A DNA stretch of 22,901 bases from a virus. The DNA is taken from positions 1 to 22,901 of the IMG/VR virus record IMGVR_UViG_3300011114_000477. The stretch is one strand, 5' to 3'. This document shows, one piece after another, positions 15,448-22,256 of this stretch; position 1 is the stretch's first letter, and the number at the start of each line of letters is the position of its first letter. Below the pieces are notes generated by a model, which was not told the origin of the DNA, made no database searches, and saw only the letters and a list, made by a program, of their open reading frames with translations. A program made the translations under genes and the position numbers.

Positions 15448-17468
15448 TGCTTTGTTTCCGCAGGCTTTGCTTCCGCAGAAATCTCCGCGATGCGAACTTG
15501 CGTCGAGGCTTCGAACTGAACTTTCCAGCGCTCGAAGCGTTCTTCCGCCGCAAGCTCCTGCATTTTCATCTGCGTTTCGTTGCGCTGATCCATTTGAGCC
15601 AGCATGGCTTCGTGCTGCTGCTTCATCATCTGAAGCTGCGCTTCGGCCTTGGCCTCGATTTGCGCGACCTGGATGGTGAGCTGCGCGTCCATCTGCGCTT
15701 CGGCCTGCCGGGCCTTTGCTTCCATCGCGAGCTTTTCCGCTTCCGGGTTCTGTTTGGGTTTCCCGGCGTTGGCCTTCTGGGCTTCCGCGAGCTGCATGAG
15801 GGCCTTGTCGATGGTGCCCTCGATCTGCTTGGCCTGCTTGAAGGCGCCGACGCCGAACTTCACGACATCCATCAGGAGCGGTCCTAATTCTGGGATGGCC
15901 TGGGCTGCGGGAACCGCCTGCTGCATGAAGGTCGAGAACGCCCCCATGAACTCCATGCGGTCTTTCTTGTTCTGGTCCTCGTCGATCTGAACAAGAGAAT
16001 CCGCCGCGACCTCGATGCGGAAATTTCTCAGCGGATTGTCTTGGAGAAGCATCAGGGCCCGGGGCACGATCTTTTGATCGGCGGGAGATAACTGTTCCGC
16101 TGCCGCGTATTTCAGGATGGTCTCGGGCTGAAACTTGCCGCAGATGACTTGGGACTTGAGCTGGAGAAGCCCGCTCGCGAACAGCGCAACATCCGCCTGC
16201 ATGTTGCGGAGACGTAGACCCGCATACTGGCCCTTGAGTTGTTGAGCGGTCGCGGTTTCGGACGCGGCGGATTGGCCCCGGATGATGTCCGAAATCCCGG
16301 TGATCTCGTAAATCTGGCCCTTGATGTCGGATCGCGCCTGGTAGCATTGGAGTAAGGCGCTCGCGAGTATATCGAGGGGAAGAAGGTCGATGCTCCCCGC
16401 CAAGCCACCCTTCTCGGCAAAGGCCGCCCACTTATCGCAGGGGATGAGGGTGTTGTTGTCGCCTTCGGTCAGGAGGCGTTGAAGCGCCGGCTGGCTGGCA
16501 TCGTAGAGGCCGCGCACGCGAAGCGATTTCACGAGCCCGTCGATGCGGTCGGAGAGGATGTCCAGCTCGTTCGCCTGATCCTGATAGAGACAGAAATCCG
16601 GCACTGGAACGAGGGTGTCGCTGGTCGTTGTCGCGTAGAGTGGTTTAGGACACGGGAAAAACCCTTCGAGCCCTAGCGGATCATCGCGTTCATCCAGAAA
16701 CTCGTTTGCGTTCTTCGAGAACCAGTAGGCCTTGCGGGTTGTCTTGTCCCAGTATTCGCAGATTTTCGCCTGGTCGTTTTCTCTTGCGACGTTGCGGGAC
16801 AGCGTTTCGGGGGATTGATCGAAGGCAACCTTTTTGGCTTTTTCCTCGCCGAAGCGTTCGGCCACGGATGCCTTCGTCATATAGACCCAGCGCCAGACGG
16901 CGGGCACCTCTTCCCATGTCCGCGCTACGGTGTGGCCGAAGTCTCGCCAATGGACGTAATCGGTTGGAGCGCACTCATATTCGATTTCTTCCGGAGGCCC
17001 CTCGTCGGAATCCTCGTCCACGTCCTCGGTGATCTGAGCTCCATCGTCGGGGAGGTCTTGCGTTTTGACGTGCGGGTCGTAGCGCACCCAGGAGACACCG
17101 CGGCCTCCGAGGAAACGATCCTCGACGCAATAGCGCATGGATGAGCGGAAATCCGCATAGTGCTCGATCTCGTAATCCAGCGCTCTTTCCAGAAGAAGCG
17201 ATGCAACACGGCCCACCGGATCGTTGTCGGCGAAGCGGCGCGAGACGGACGCTTTGGGAAGCCGCGCATTGACGGCAGGAATGAGGGTTTGGACGTTCGA
17301 CCACAGGATGTTGAACTTCGCGCTTTCGTTCGAAGCCTGTGTACGGTTCTCATCCCGATAGCGCTTGAGTATCTTGGTGACGCGCGCTTCCCACCGCTTG
17401 AACTCATTGTCATAGGCGGCGACAACGCGAAGGCGTTCTCCAATGGGTGTGTCGGGATAATCGGCCAT
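15444..17468 (-). CDS. Portal protein
   Basis: 674 aa, GAGG seven bases before the ATG. The N-terminal helix (YDNEFKRWEARVTKILKRYR) and the following NILWSNVQTLIPAVNARLPK segment are typical of podovirus portals. So are the repeated ASLLLERALDYEI and RSSMRYCVEDRFLGGRGVSW blocks and the clip region near LVPVPDFCLYQDQANELDIL. The region DITGISDIIRG-like (YEITGISDIIRGQSAASETA) marks the stem/wing part. From about residue 570 to the end it is one long Gln/Glu/Ala/Lys coiled coil, which would form the barrel inside the head. P22 gp1 is 725 aa, so the length fits. Twelve copies form the DNA entry ring, receive the terminase and bind the gp4-type adaptor. Confidence 0.87.
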   Translation of the reverse strand: MADYPDTPIGERLRVVAAYDNEFKRWEARVTKILKRYRDENRTQASNESAKFNILWSNVQTLIPAVNARLPKASVSRRFADNDPVGRVASLLLERALDYEIEHYADFRSSMRYCVEDRFLGGRGVSWVRYDPHVKTQDLPDDGAQITEDVDEDSDEGPPEEIEYECAPTDYVHWRDFGHTVARTWEEVPAVWRWVYMTKASVAERFGEEKAKKVAFDQSPETLSRNVARENDQAKICEYWDKTTRKAYWFSKNANEFLDERDDPLGLEGFFPCPKPLYATTTSDTLVPVPDFCLYQDQANELDILSDRIDGLVKSLRVRGLYDASQPALQRLLTEGDNNTLIPCDKWAAFAEKGGLAGSIDLLPLDILASALLQCYQARSDIKGQIYEITGISDIIRGQSAASETATAQQLKGQYAGLRLRNMQADVALFASGLLQLKSQVICGKFQPETILKYAAAEQLSPADQKIVPRALMLLQDNPLRNFRIEVAADSLVQIDEDQNKKDRMEFMGAFSTFMQQAVPAAQAIPELGPLLMDVVKFGVGAFKQAKQIEGTIDKALMQLAEAQKANAGKPKQNPEAEKLAMEAKARQAEAQMDAQLTIQVAQIEAKAEAQLQMMKQQHEAMLAQMDQRNETQMKMQELAAEERFERWKVQFEASTQVRIAEISAEAKPAETKQ

Positions 17469-17477
17469 TTATTGTCC

Positions 17478-17789
17478 TCAGGCCGAGAAGATGCCGATGG
17501 CGACCACGGTAGCCCCGGCGCCGGTGGTGATTTTCCAGGGGCCCGTGACGGCGGATAGGCCGACCTCGATGGTGTAGACGCCCGCTACGAGCCCAACGGC
17601 GCCCGTGAGAAGAACGATGGAGGTGGAACCATCTATGAGGGTGACGGATGCGGTTGCGACAGTAATAACCGAGACGATGAGGCGGTGGACGTAATCGCCT
17701 GCCGCTCCGGTTCCGCCCAATACCTGAGAGGTTTGGGAGACGGCGACGGTCTCATACTGATAACCGTAGCCACGTTCTACGCCGCTCAT
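17478..17789 (-). CDS. Small structural protein (103 aa) after TerL
   Basis: A longer frame starts at 17825, but the ATG at 17789 overlaps the TerL stop (ATGA) and has AGGAG nine bases upstream, so it is the start. It begins MSGVERGYGYQYETVAVSQT. The rest is beta-rich and Gly/Ala/Thr/Val-rich (DYVHRLIVSVITVATASVTL, then AGVYTIEVGLSAVTGPW and TGAGATVVAIGIFSA). No catalytic motif. It lies between terminase and portal, the place of many small head proteins. I do not recognise a named family; a minor capsid or decoration role is possible. Confidence 0.7.
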   Translation of the reverse strand: MSGVERGYGYQYETVAVSQTSQVLGGTGAAGDYVHRLIVSVITVATASVTLIDGSTSIVLLTGAVGLVAGVYTIEVGLSAVTGPWKITTGAGATVVAIGIFSA

Positions 17790-19126
17790 ATCCTGGCTCT
17801 CCTGTGCGTTTTTTTCTCGGCCCACATATCTTCGAGGGTCGCCGTGTTTTGCGGGCCGACGAGAAGGACGGATTCCTTTGGGGCTTGGGTGGTACCCAGA
17901 GGCTCATCGCGCCAGGCAATCGCCAGCATCCGAAATGCATCGGCGCCGTGTGAGGCCCAGTTATGTTTTGGATTCTTGCGGAAGGCCTTGGTGTCTTCGT
18001 CGTATTCGCGCTCGTACTGACGGAGCGCCTCGATGCCTTCCTTGCATTTGGACGCATCGAAATAACAATGCGGCAGCGTCATGCGGGCGGCCTGGATGCC
18101 GTCCTGGACCGAAAGATTTGGGACGATGCGTAAAGCGTGCAGGCCTAGATGAGAGGCCAATTGCTCGACGATGGATTTGCCTTGCGCCGCGAGCGTTTTG
18201 GCTCTTGCATCATGGGGCAGGTGATGAACGCCGTAATTGTAGGGCTTGGAGGAAACGACCGTTGCCAAATCCTCGATATTCGCGCCCGAGACGGAGTAGT
18301 AGTCGATGACGTGGACTTCGCCTCTGACGACCTGAAACCACCAGATCGCGGTGTCGTCCTTGAAGCCCAAATCCCAAGCGGTATGAACAGGGATCGCGTC
18401 GTCGTGGGGGACCGCCGTTATGCGCCCCTGTTCATTCGCCTCGCGCATTTCAATGCCGTAAAACGCGCCAAGGATGGCCGCTTCGAAGCTGCACTCGTAT
18501 TCCTGCTCGAACTGATCGGGCGTGATTTGGGCTCGGACGGCCTCGATCTCACCTTCGGGCAGGATGCCGCTCTGCGATGCTTTCAGTACCAGCGAGAACC
18601 ATTCGGCGGGATTGGCTCTGGCGGTGTCGAAAATGTCCCAGAACTGGTTTTTCCCCTTGGGCGTTCCGGCAAAGACGGCCCAGCCCTGCTTGTCGGAAAG
18701 CGTGGGGCGGATGACGCTACCCCAGACGGACGGGCGAAAATCCCCATATTCGTCCATGAACACGCCATCGAAGCCGAGCCCGCGCATGGCATCGGCGTTA
18801 TCGGCCCCGAACAGGCGAATCCTGGCTCCCGTCACGAGGTCGATCTGCAATTCGGCCTCGTTGGTGGCTTGGCAAATCGGCTCGGAATAGCGTTTCAGAT
18901 AGCCCCAGGCGACGGACTTGGCCTGGGAGCGGAACGGGGCGATATAGCCAAAGAGCGGGGAGACGCTCTTGCACGTCACGGCGGCGCGGATGACATCGTT
19001 AACGGCGGCAACGGTCTTGCCGGCGCGTCTATGGGCCACGAGCGCCGCCCATCTCTGCGTCCGGTCGTGAAACCCCGCAAAAGCGCCCCGAGGGGTGTAG
19101 GGGATGGTGACGATGCGCTCGCCCAT
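17786..19126 (-). CDS. terL: Terminase large subunit (ATPase and nuclease)
   Basis: 446 aa. The ATPase half carries Walker A AHRRAGKT (31-38), Walker B GVFMDEYGDF (121-130, with Asp125-Glu126) and the coupling motif FAGTPKGKNQFW (152-163). The RNase H-like nuclease half shows three acidic sites expected for metal binding: Asp252 in TAWDLGFKDD, Asp306 in LPHDARAK and Asp396 in HGADAFRM. The enzyme docks on the portal, pumps DNA into the head and cuts it. All key residues are present, so it should be active. It starts one base after the TerS stop codon and overlaps the next gene by ATGA. The Shine-Dalgarno is poor, so translation probably depends on TerS read-through coupling. Confidence 0.95.
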   Translation of the reverse strand: MGERIVTIPYTPRGAFAGFHDRTQRWAALVAHRRAGKTVAAVNDVIRAAVTCKSVSPLFGYIAPFRSQAKSVAWGYLKRYSEPICQATNEAELQIDLVTGARIRLFGADNADAMRGLGFDGVFMDEYGDFRPSVWGSVIRPTLSDKQGWAVFAGTPKGKNQFWDIFDTARANPAEWFSLVLKASQSGILPEGEIEAVRAQITPDQFEQEYECSFEAAILGAFYGIEMREANEQGRITAVPHDDAIPVHTAWDLGFKDDTAIWWFQVVRGEVHVIDYYSVSGANIEDLATVVSSKPYNYGVHHLPHDARAKTLAAQGKSIVEQLASHLGLHALRIVPNLSVQDGIQAARMTLPHCYFDASKCKEGIEALRQYEREYDEDTKAFRKNPKHNWASHGADAFRMLAIAWRDEPLGTTQAPKESVLLVGPQNTATLEDMWAEKKTHRRARI

Positions 19127-19127
19127 C

Positions 19128-19460
19128 CTATTTTTTCTTTTCCGGCTCTTGCCACTGAACCGTGATTTTGATCGGCCCAGAGTCCTCGCCCGTCACTTCC
19201 GTGCGGGCCAGACGGGGAACGTGATACTCGACGTAATCGGAGAAGGCCTTCAGCGCCGCCTTGGGGCCATCCCGGAACGCGACCTCATCCAGCCCTTCCT
19301 GAAGCCGCCCCGAGTTCCCATCCACAAACTTGGCGATGGCCTCGCGGGCCTTTGCCACCGGCTTGGACGGGCCGCGCTTACCGGGGGTGGGCCGCGTCTC
19401 TTTCGTCCACGCGGTCGGCGGCGGGTTGTCCTTCGTCCACTTTGGGTTTCCCCGAGCCAA
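19128..19460 (-). CDS. Putative terminase small subunit
   Basis: The frame can be read from a TTG at 19520, but that TTGACA is a good -35 box with a matching -10 box at 19496-19491, so transcription would start near 19484. The first usable start after that is the TTG at 19460, giving 110 aa beginning MARGNPKWTKDNPPP. ARGNPKW followed by a Lys/Arg/Pro stretch (KRGPSKPVAKAREA) resembles the N-terminus of DUF5681-type and other small phage DNA-packaging proteins. Predicted helices follow (AREAIAKFVDGNSGRLQEGL, GPKAALKAFSDYVEYHV). Position directly before TerL is the main argument. The Shine-Dalgarno is weak (CGGGGT). A different small head protein is possible. Confidence 0.55.
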   Translation of the reverse strand: MARGNPKWTKDNPPPTAWTKETRPTPGKRGPSKPVAKAREAIAKFVDGNSGRLQEGLDEVAFRDGPKAALKAFSDYVEYHVPRLARTEVTGEDSGPIKITVQWQEPEKKK

Positions 19461-19490
19461 TGCGCGACCCCGATGCGGTATCCGGTTACC

Positions 19491-19520
19491 GCTATAGGCC
19501 TTGAATGTTGCCGCTGTCAA
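19491..19520 (-). promoter_or_regulatory. Promoter of the late (packaging and virion) operon
   Basis: On the minus strand a perfect -35 box TTGACA (19520-19515), an 18-bp spacer and a -10 box TATAGC (19496-19491; four of six). The start would be near 19484, giving a leader of about 24 bases before the TTG at 19460. It is back-to-back with the rightward promoter; five bases separate the two -35 boxes. Confidence 0.6.
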
Positions 19521-19525
19521 TAATG

Positions 19526-19554
19526 TTGACGGTGGAAGCGCTCGGTCCCATAGT
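19526..19554 (+). promoter_or_regulatory. Rightward promoter, predicted leaderless start at 19562
   Basis: -35 box TTGACG (19526-19531), a 17-bp spacer and a -10 box CATAGT (19549-19554; four of six). The predicted transcription start is at 19561-19562, on or beside the A of the ATG at 19562, and no Shine-Dalgarno is seen. Its -35 box forms an inverted repeat with that of the leftward promoter (TGTCAA, five bases, TTGACG). Confidence 0.5.
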
Positions 19555-19561
19555 TAGCGTT

Positions 19562-19744
19562 ATGGCGAAAGGCATCAACCACGAGAAAGCCAACCGGCGC
19601 CCTTACCTCACCGGCGCGGAGCGCGCCCGCAGCGTCCCTATCCATGGCGGGCCCCATACCAACATCAAACGCGCCCCCGTTCGCGCCATTAACCCAAAAT
19701 CGCCGGAAGGCCGAGCGATAGCCGCACGCATCAATGGCCGGTAA
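19562..19744 (+). CDS. Small basic protein (60 aa), unknown
   Basis: Begins MAKGINHEKANRRPYLTGAE and is strongly basic with many Arg, Pro and Gly, which suggests nucleic-acid binding or a disordered adaptor. A longer frame begins at 19505 but would cover both promoters, so the ATG at 19562 is preferred. There is no Shine-Dalgarno; the start coincides with the expected transcription start, so the mRNA may be leaderless. The end overlaps the next gene by 11 bp (ATGGCCGGTAA). First gene of the rightward unit. Family not recognised. Confidence 0.55.
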   Translation: MAKGINHEKANRRPYLTGAERARSVPIHGGPHTNIKRAPVRAINPKSPEGRAIAARINGR

Positions 19745-20309
19745 GGTCCACGCCTACCCAAGCGCCGCCCAAGTCCGGCGCAACCGTCCCGCGCCATCAA
19801 TCCTCGACCTACGAATTCGCGATCTGTCCCGCCTGCGCGCCGGGCGATACGGCGAGACAATGCCCAACACCCCCGACACGCGCAGGCTCGTTGCCATCAT
19901 CGCGCAGCACATGGCGGCAATGCCGGGGTACAACCCGCTACGAACCATCCCGTCCTGGCTCGAGCTCTACGCGCCCTGGATGACCATAGCTCAGACCGCC
20001 GGAATCTTGGCCGATGCCACAAACCGCCCGAAATTCTGGAAAGCCCACGAACTCGGATGGGCACTCAAACTCACAGATGCCGACCGCGCAAAGCTGCGAA
20101 TCACCACCATCGGCGCCTGCGACATGTCGCCGCAACAGCGGGCAAAACAGCGTAAACTCGTAAAACGCCTCGAACGCCAGAAAAAGCGCCGCCAAGACGG
20201 GGCTAAACCTAGAGCCGAATACCTCGCCAAGTCATTGACCGCAAAGGCACCTTGGCTCGACCAAGGCTTAAGCCGCGCGACCTACTACCGGCGTCTCAAT
20301 CGACCGTGA
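19734..20309 (+). CDS. Putative DNA-binding phage regulator (191 aa)
   Basis: Starts inside the end of the previous gene. An alternative ATG lies at 19861, but the residues before it (IRDLSRLRAGRYGETMPNTP) look like part of the conserved protein, so the longer form is preferred. The middle (IPSWLELYAPWM, then LGWALKLTDADRAKLRITTI) and the basic C-terminus GAKPRAEYLAKSL followed by GLSRATYYRRLNRP match a family I recall from rhizobial phages and prophages. The last segment looks like the recognition helix of a helix-turn-helix, after a very basic linker (RKLVKRLERQKKRRQ). It may control the divergent promoters next to it or act in replication; the sequence does not say which. Its stop codon lies inside a large inverted repeat. 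Confidence 0.75.
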   Translation: MAGKVHAYPSAAQVRRNRPAPSILDLRIRDLSRLRAGRYGETMPNTPDTRRLVAIIAQHMAAMPGYNPLRTIPSWLELYAPWMTIAQTAGILADATNRPKFWKAHELGWALKLTDADRAKLRITTIGACDMSPQQRAKQRKLVKRLERQKKRRQDGAKPRAEYLAKSLTAKAPWLDQGLSRATYYRRLNRP

Positions 20310-20360
20310 GACAAGTCCGTGGCACCCTTTATACTTCGTGGTGTACACGGACCTGTCTCA
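20307..20360. repeat. Large inverted repeat over the stop codon of the 191-aa gene
   Basis: Left arm TGAGACAAGTCCGTGGCACC (20307-20326) pairs with the right arm at 20340-20360, whose reverse complement is TGAGACAGGTCCGTG followed by TACACC. Fourteen of the first 15 positions are identical, and the 13-base loop contains TATACT. In minus-strand RNA the single difference is a G-U pair, so the stem is unbroken; in plus-strand RNA it is an A-C mismatch. The T-run after it is poor (TTTCT), so it is not a textbook terminator. It could be a terminator, an operator or a recombination site. Confidence 0.8.
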
Positions 20361-20393
20361 TTTCTAAAAAATCCAGCCAAAAAAAGTTTGTAC

Positions 20394-20449
20394 GGGGGTG
20401 GCTATAGCCATCGGCACCCCCCCTGTCGGGGTCGGACCGGGGGTGGGGG
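20394..20449 (+). other. G-run block with 12-bp palindrome in the 20310-20727 gap
   Basis: Four G-runs of 4-5 bases lie at 20394-20398, 20428-20431, 20439-20443 and 20445-20449, with a run of seven C at 20417-20423. Between the first two runs is a perfect 12-bp palindrome TGGCTATAGCCA (20399-20410). The block can form a GC hairpin or a G-quadruplex. An A-rich stretch precedes it (20364-20387). The gap has no convincing gene; the only short frame (ATG at 20481, 41 codons) lacks a ribosome-binding site. Confidence 0.6.
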
Positions 20450-20603
20450 TCGAGAAAGCCAGAAAAACAGCGTTTCTCAAATGTTTGATAAGCAGCATTA
20501 TGAGAAATCGCACGATAACCCATTGATATCGCTATGTGTTGCTGAACGTGTGCGAGCGCGTGATCTAGATGTTGTGGTCTGTTACCTCAGGTTGCGAGGC
20601 TTT

Positions 20604-20674
20604 TAGGTGGTTGAGTAGCGCGTCCACAGCGCTCGCGTGCGTGCGTCTGAGCGCTCCATCCCTTGGTCCACCTA
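20604..20674. repeat. Nested hairpin element upstream of the 20728 gene
   Basis: The outer stem TAGGTGG (20604-20610) pairs with CCACCTA (20668-20674). The inner stem AGCGCTC (20628-20634) pairs with GAGCGCT (20649-20655) around a 14-base loop made of GCGT repeats. Both are exact 7-bp pairs and are properly nested. Could be a structured RNA or a protein-binding site. It is not a tRNA: no T-arm or acceptor pairing. Confidence 0.45.
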
Positions 20675-20727
20675 GCCATTCCCACATCATATGTCAGTTC
20701 GTGGATATGTTGGCGATAGCAACCTAG

Positions 20728-21000
20728 TTGTGTAATCTCGGTCTAATGTGGTCAAGGGCTTACAAAGCACGCGTGCGCACCTATTGGGAGACCCCTGAGG
20801 TTCGTCAGTATTTCAAGATGCTTGCGCGCTGGGCTGGGCGTTCTGGGCGTGGTGAGAGCAAGGTCCGAGGCGATGCTGATTATTACTCTCGGATTGGTGC
20901 GAAGGGCCGCGCGTTGCTGATCGCCAATCGTGAGCGTCGGCGGGCTGAGAAGGCTGCTCGCGAGGCTATCGAGGCCGCCAATCCAGCTGCTGATAAATAA
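20728..21000 (+). CDS. Small basic protein (up to 90 aa), unknown
   Basis: The frame opens with TTG at 20728; an in-frame ATG at 20746 (MWSRAYKARVRTYW, 84 aa) is as likely, and neither has a clear Shine-Dalgarno. It is rich in Arg, Lys and Ala. The first half is aromatic (RTYWETPEVRQYFKMLARWA), a short Gly/Arg loop follows, then DYYSRIGAKGRALLIANRER and a helical Ala/Glu/Arg tail. The motif YYxRIGAKG is reminiscent of small phage accessory proteins. Function unknown; the basic character suggests nucleic-acid binding. Confidence 0.6.
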   Translation: MCNLGLMWSRAYKARVRTYWETPEVRQYFKMLARWAGRSGRGESKVRGDADYYSRIGAKGRALLIANRERRRAEKAAREAIEAANPAADK

Positions 21001-21044
21001 TCTCAGGGGGCGTCAAGCCTGCTAAATAAACAGCGGGGCTCCAC

Positions 21045-21266
21045 GTGTTTGAAACAGCGTGCAAAAACAACGCGAGCGCGGAAGACGAAGAGGCGCTCGA
21101 CCAGGAAAACGAAATGCGGGTGCGCGGCGTGGATATGGCCCGCCTGCCGACATTTGGGGGCGAAGAGCCTGCCGATACCAGCGGCGTGTGGTCGTGGTCC
21201 GCCAGCCGCGTGTTGGTTGGCGCGTGCATTAGCGAAATGCAGATCGTGGCGAGGCTAAGCCAATAA
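21045..21266 (+). CDS. Small acidic phage protein (73 aa), unknown
   Basis: GTG start, with only GGGGCT as a poor ribosome-binding site. The product begins MFETACKNNASAEDEEALDQ and continues RVRGVDMARLPTFGGEEPAD followed by TSGVWSWSASRVLVGA. The ordered Pro/Gly/Trp pattern (LPTFGGEEP, SGVWSWS) looks like a folded domain and not a chance frame. The antisense frame over the same bases is Ser/Pro-rich and unlikely. It is followed by a strong hairpin at 21284-21310. Family not recognised. Confidence 0.6.
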   Translation: MFETACKNNASAEDEEALDQENEMRVRGVDMARLPTFGGEEPADTSGVWSWSASRVLVGACISEMQIVARLSQ

Positions 21267-21283
21267 GCCAGGGCTTAGAGAAG

Positions 21284-21310
21284 CGGGCCGGCGTGTTTAG
21301 CGCTGGCCCG
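21284..21310. terminator. Terminator-like hairpin between convergent genes
   Basis: CGGGCCGGCGT (21284-21294) pairs with GCGCTGGCCCG (21300-21310) through 11 pairs, two of them G-U in plus-strand RNA, around a 5-base loop GTTTA. It starts 18 bases after the stop of the plus-strand gene and lies downstream of the minus-strand gene ending at 21672. Neither side has a real T-tract (TCTCCCTCGT rightward, TTCTCTAAG leftward), so it may terminate only weakly or with help. Confidence 0.45.
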
Positions 21311-21366
21311 TCTCCCTCGTAACTCAACCCGAACACGCCCTACGTCGCTCTGACGTGCGCATCCGT

Positions 21367-21662
21367 GCCATTCCTGCCTTAACCTGCCTAGACGCGCCGC
21401 TACTCAACACGCTTTGCCTCGCCTGCCTTAACGCAGCGCGCAAAACTAAGGCTTGCTGAGCCCTGCGATGACTAACCAATCCCGCCTTACACTACAGAGA
21501 CACACCCAAACGGGTCTGCCCATGCGCCTCCAATCCTGCCTACCCCGGCAGCGACTAGCCTCTCATTCCAGCGCTGAGACTGGCCTTTCCCCGCCTGCGT
21601 TGCCTAAACTGGCTTAACCGGGAAAAGCCGAAACAAGCCATTCCTGCCGATCCTGCCTCGCC
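21367..21662 (-). repeat. Degenerate GGCAGG/AGGC motif array (gap 21267-21671)
   Basis: Read on the minus strand this non-coding stretch repeats the theme AGGCAGGxxTGGC. Copies: GGCGAGGCAGGATCGGCAGG (start of 21662-21637), TTAGGCAACGC (21607-21597), TAGGCAGGATTGG (21542-21530), TAAGGCGGGATTGG (21489-21476), GCGTTAAGGCAGGCGAGGCA (start of 21434-21411) and TAGGCAGGTTAAGGCAGG (start of 21390-21367). The 12-mer GGCAGGAATGGC occurs exactly twice, 270 bp apart. No gene is seen on either strand. A related block lies upstream of the next gene, at 22231-22250. Confidence 0.55.
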
Positions 21663-21671
21663 ACCCCGCAC

Positions 21672-22175
21672 CTACTGCGCGCGGGCTTCCGTCGTCTTCT
21701 TGCGCTTCTTCTCGATAGCGTCCTGCGCCGTGCGGACGATCTCGCAAACATCTTCGAGTGAGCGGTAACGCGATTGCCACGCTTCAAGGTCGCGCGACGC
21801 CTGCGCCAGAACTTTCGCCTGCAAATCGGCGCTGCCTTTTACCGCTTGCAAAGTGCGGTAGCTCGTGCCGCCCTTATCGCTGATGGAAATGAACGCAGGT
21901 GCTTGACCGTCTTCGCCGTCATGGTCTTCGACGGTGATGGACCGGATGAGCGTTCGCGCTTGATCGAGGCGGTAGGCGTTGGCGGCGATTTCGTCGGACC
22001 ACTCGAAATGCCGGTGCAGAATGTGCCTCGGATTTTTGGCGGCAGTGACGACAACGGCGGGCGTCAATTCTCCCGCCGCACCGGCAAGAACACTCAGCGC
22101 CTCGCCGATCTTTTGAGGATCGGCTTTGTCGGCACCCTTGATCGTGAGAACTTCTCGGAAAGCGTATTTAGTCAT
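21672..22175 (-). CDS. Conserved phage protein (167 aa), unknown function
   Basis: Two in-frame ATG codons are close together. The first (22181) directly touches AGGA; the second (22175) has AGAAAGGA at a normal six-base spacing and is the better start (MTKYAFREVLTIKGADKADP). The motif AAKNPRHILHRHFEWSDEIA, then AYRLDQARTLIRSI, marks a small family I recall from many phages of Gram-negative hosts. The C-terminal half is helical and charged and ends in a basic tail (AIEKKRKKTTEARAQ). No enzymatic motif is obvious. It is flanked on both sides by the GGCAGG/GGCAAGG motif stretches and follows the partial gene at the window edge, 81 bp away. Confidence 0.8.
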   Translation of the reverse strand: MTKYAFREVLTIKGADKADPQKIGEALSVLAGAAGELTPAVVVTAAKNPRHILHRHFEWSDEIAANAYRLDQARTLIRSITVEDHDGEDGQAPAFISISDKGGTSYRTLQAVKGSADLQAKVLAQASRDLEAWQSRYRSLEDVCEIVRTAQDAIEKKRKKTTEARAQ

Positions 22176-22230
22176 TTTCATTCCTTTCTAATCCAGCCTT
22201 GTAAAGCCGGGCTGTAACTTAACGGGCATC

Positions 22231-22250
22231 GCGTTGCCCAACCTTGCCAA
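22231..22250 (-). repeat. Further copy of the GGCAAGG motif in the 22176-22256 gap
   Basis: On the minus strand TTGGCAAGGTTGGGCAACGC lies in the 81-bp gap between the two conserved genes. It shares GGCAACGC with the copy at 21607-21597 and the GGCA-GG theme with the main array. Confidence 0.4.
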
Positions 22251-22256
22251 TTAGTT

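Noticed and set aside
15448-16431. Long upstream extension of the 115-aa gene (443-codon frame)
   Set aside because: It is the alternate frame of the portal gene. The ATG at 15447 has the usual ATGA overlap and begins the recognisable protein.
19461-19520. Longer TerS form starting with TTG at 19520
   Set aside because: The TTG is part of a TTGACA -35 box whose -10 box lies inside this extension.
20319-20606. 95-codon plus-strand frame, and its 41-codon end from ATG 20481
   Set aside because: It runs through the inverted repeat and the G-run block, has no ribosome-binding site and odd composition. The short version cannot be excluded but has no positive support.
20604-20674. tRNA gene
   Set aside because: A stem-loop pattern is present, but there is no T-loop motif, anticodon arm or CCA-end pairing.
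20966-21229. 87-codon minus-strand frame
   Set aside because: Ser/Pro-rich shadow of the plus-strand genes at 20728-21000 and 21045-21266.
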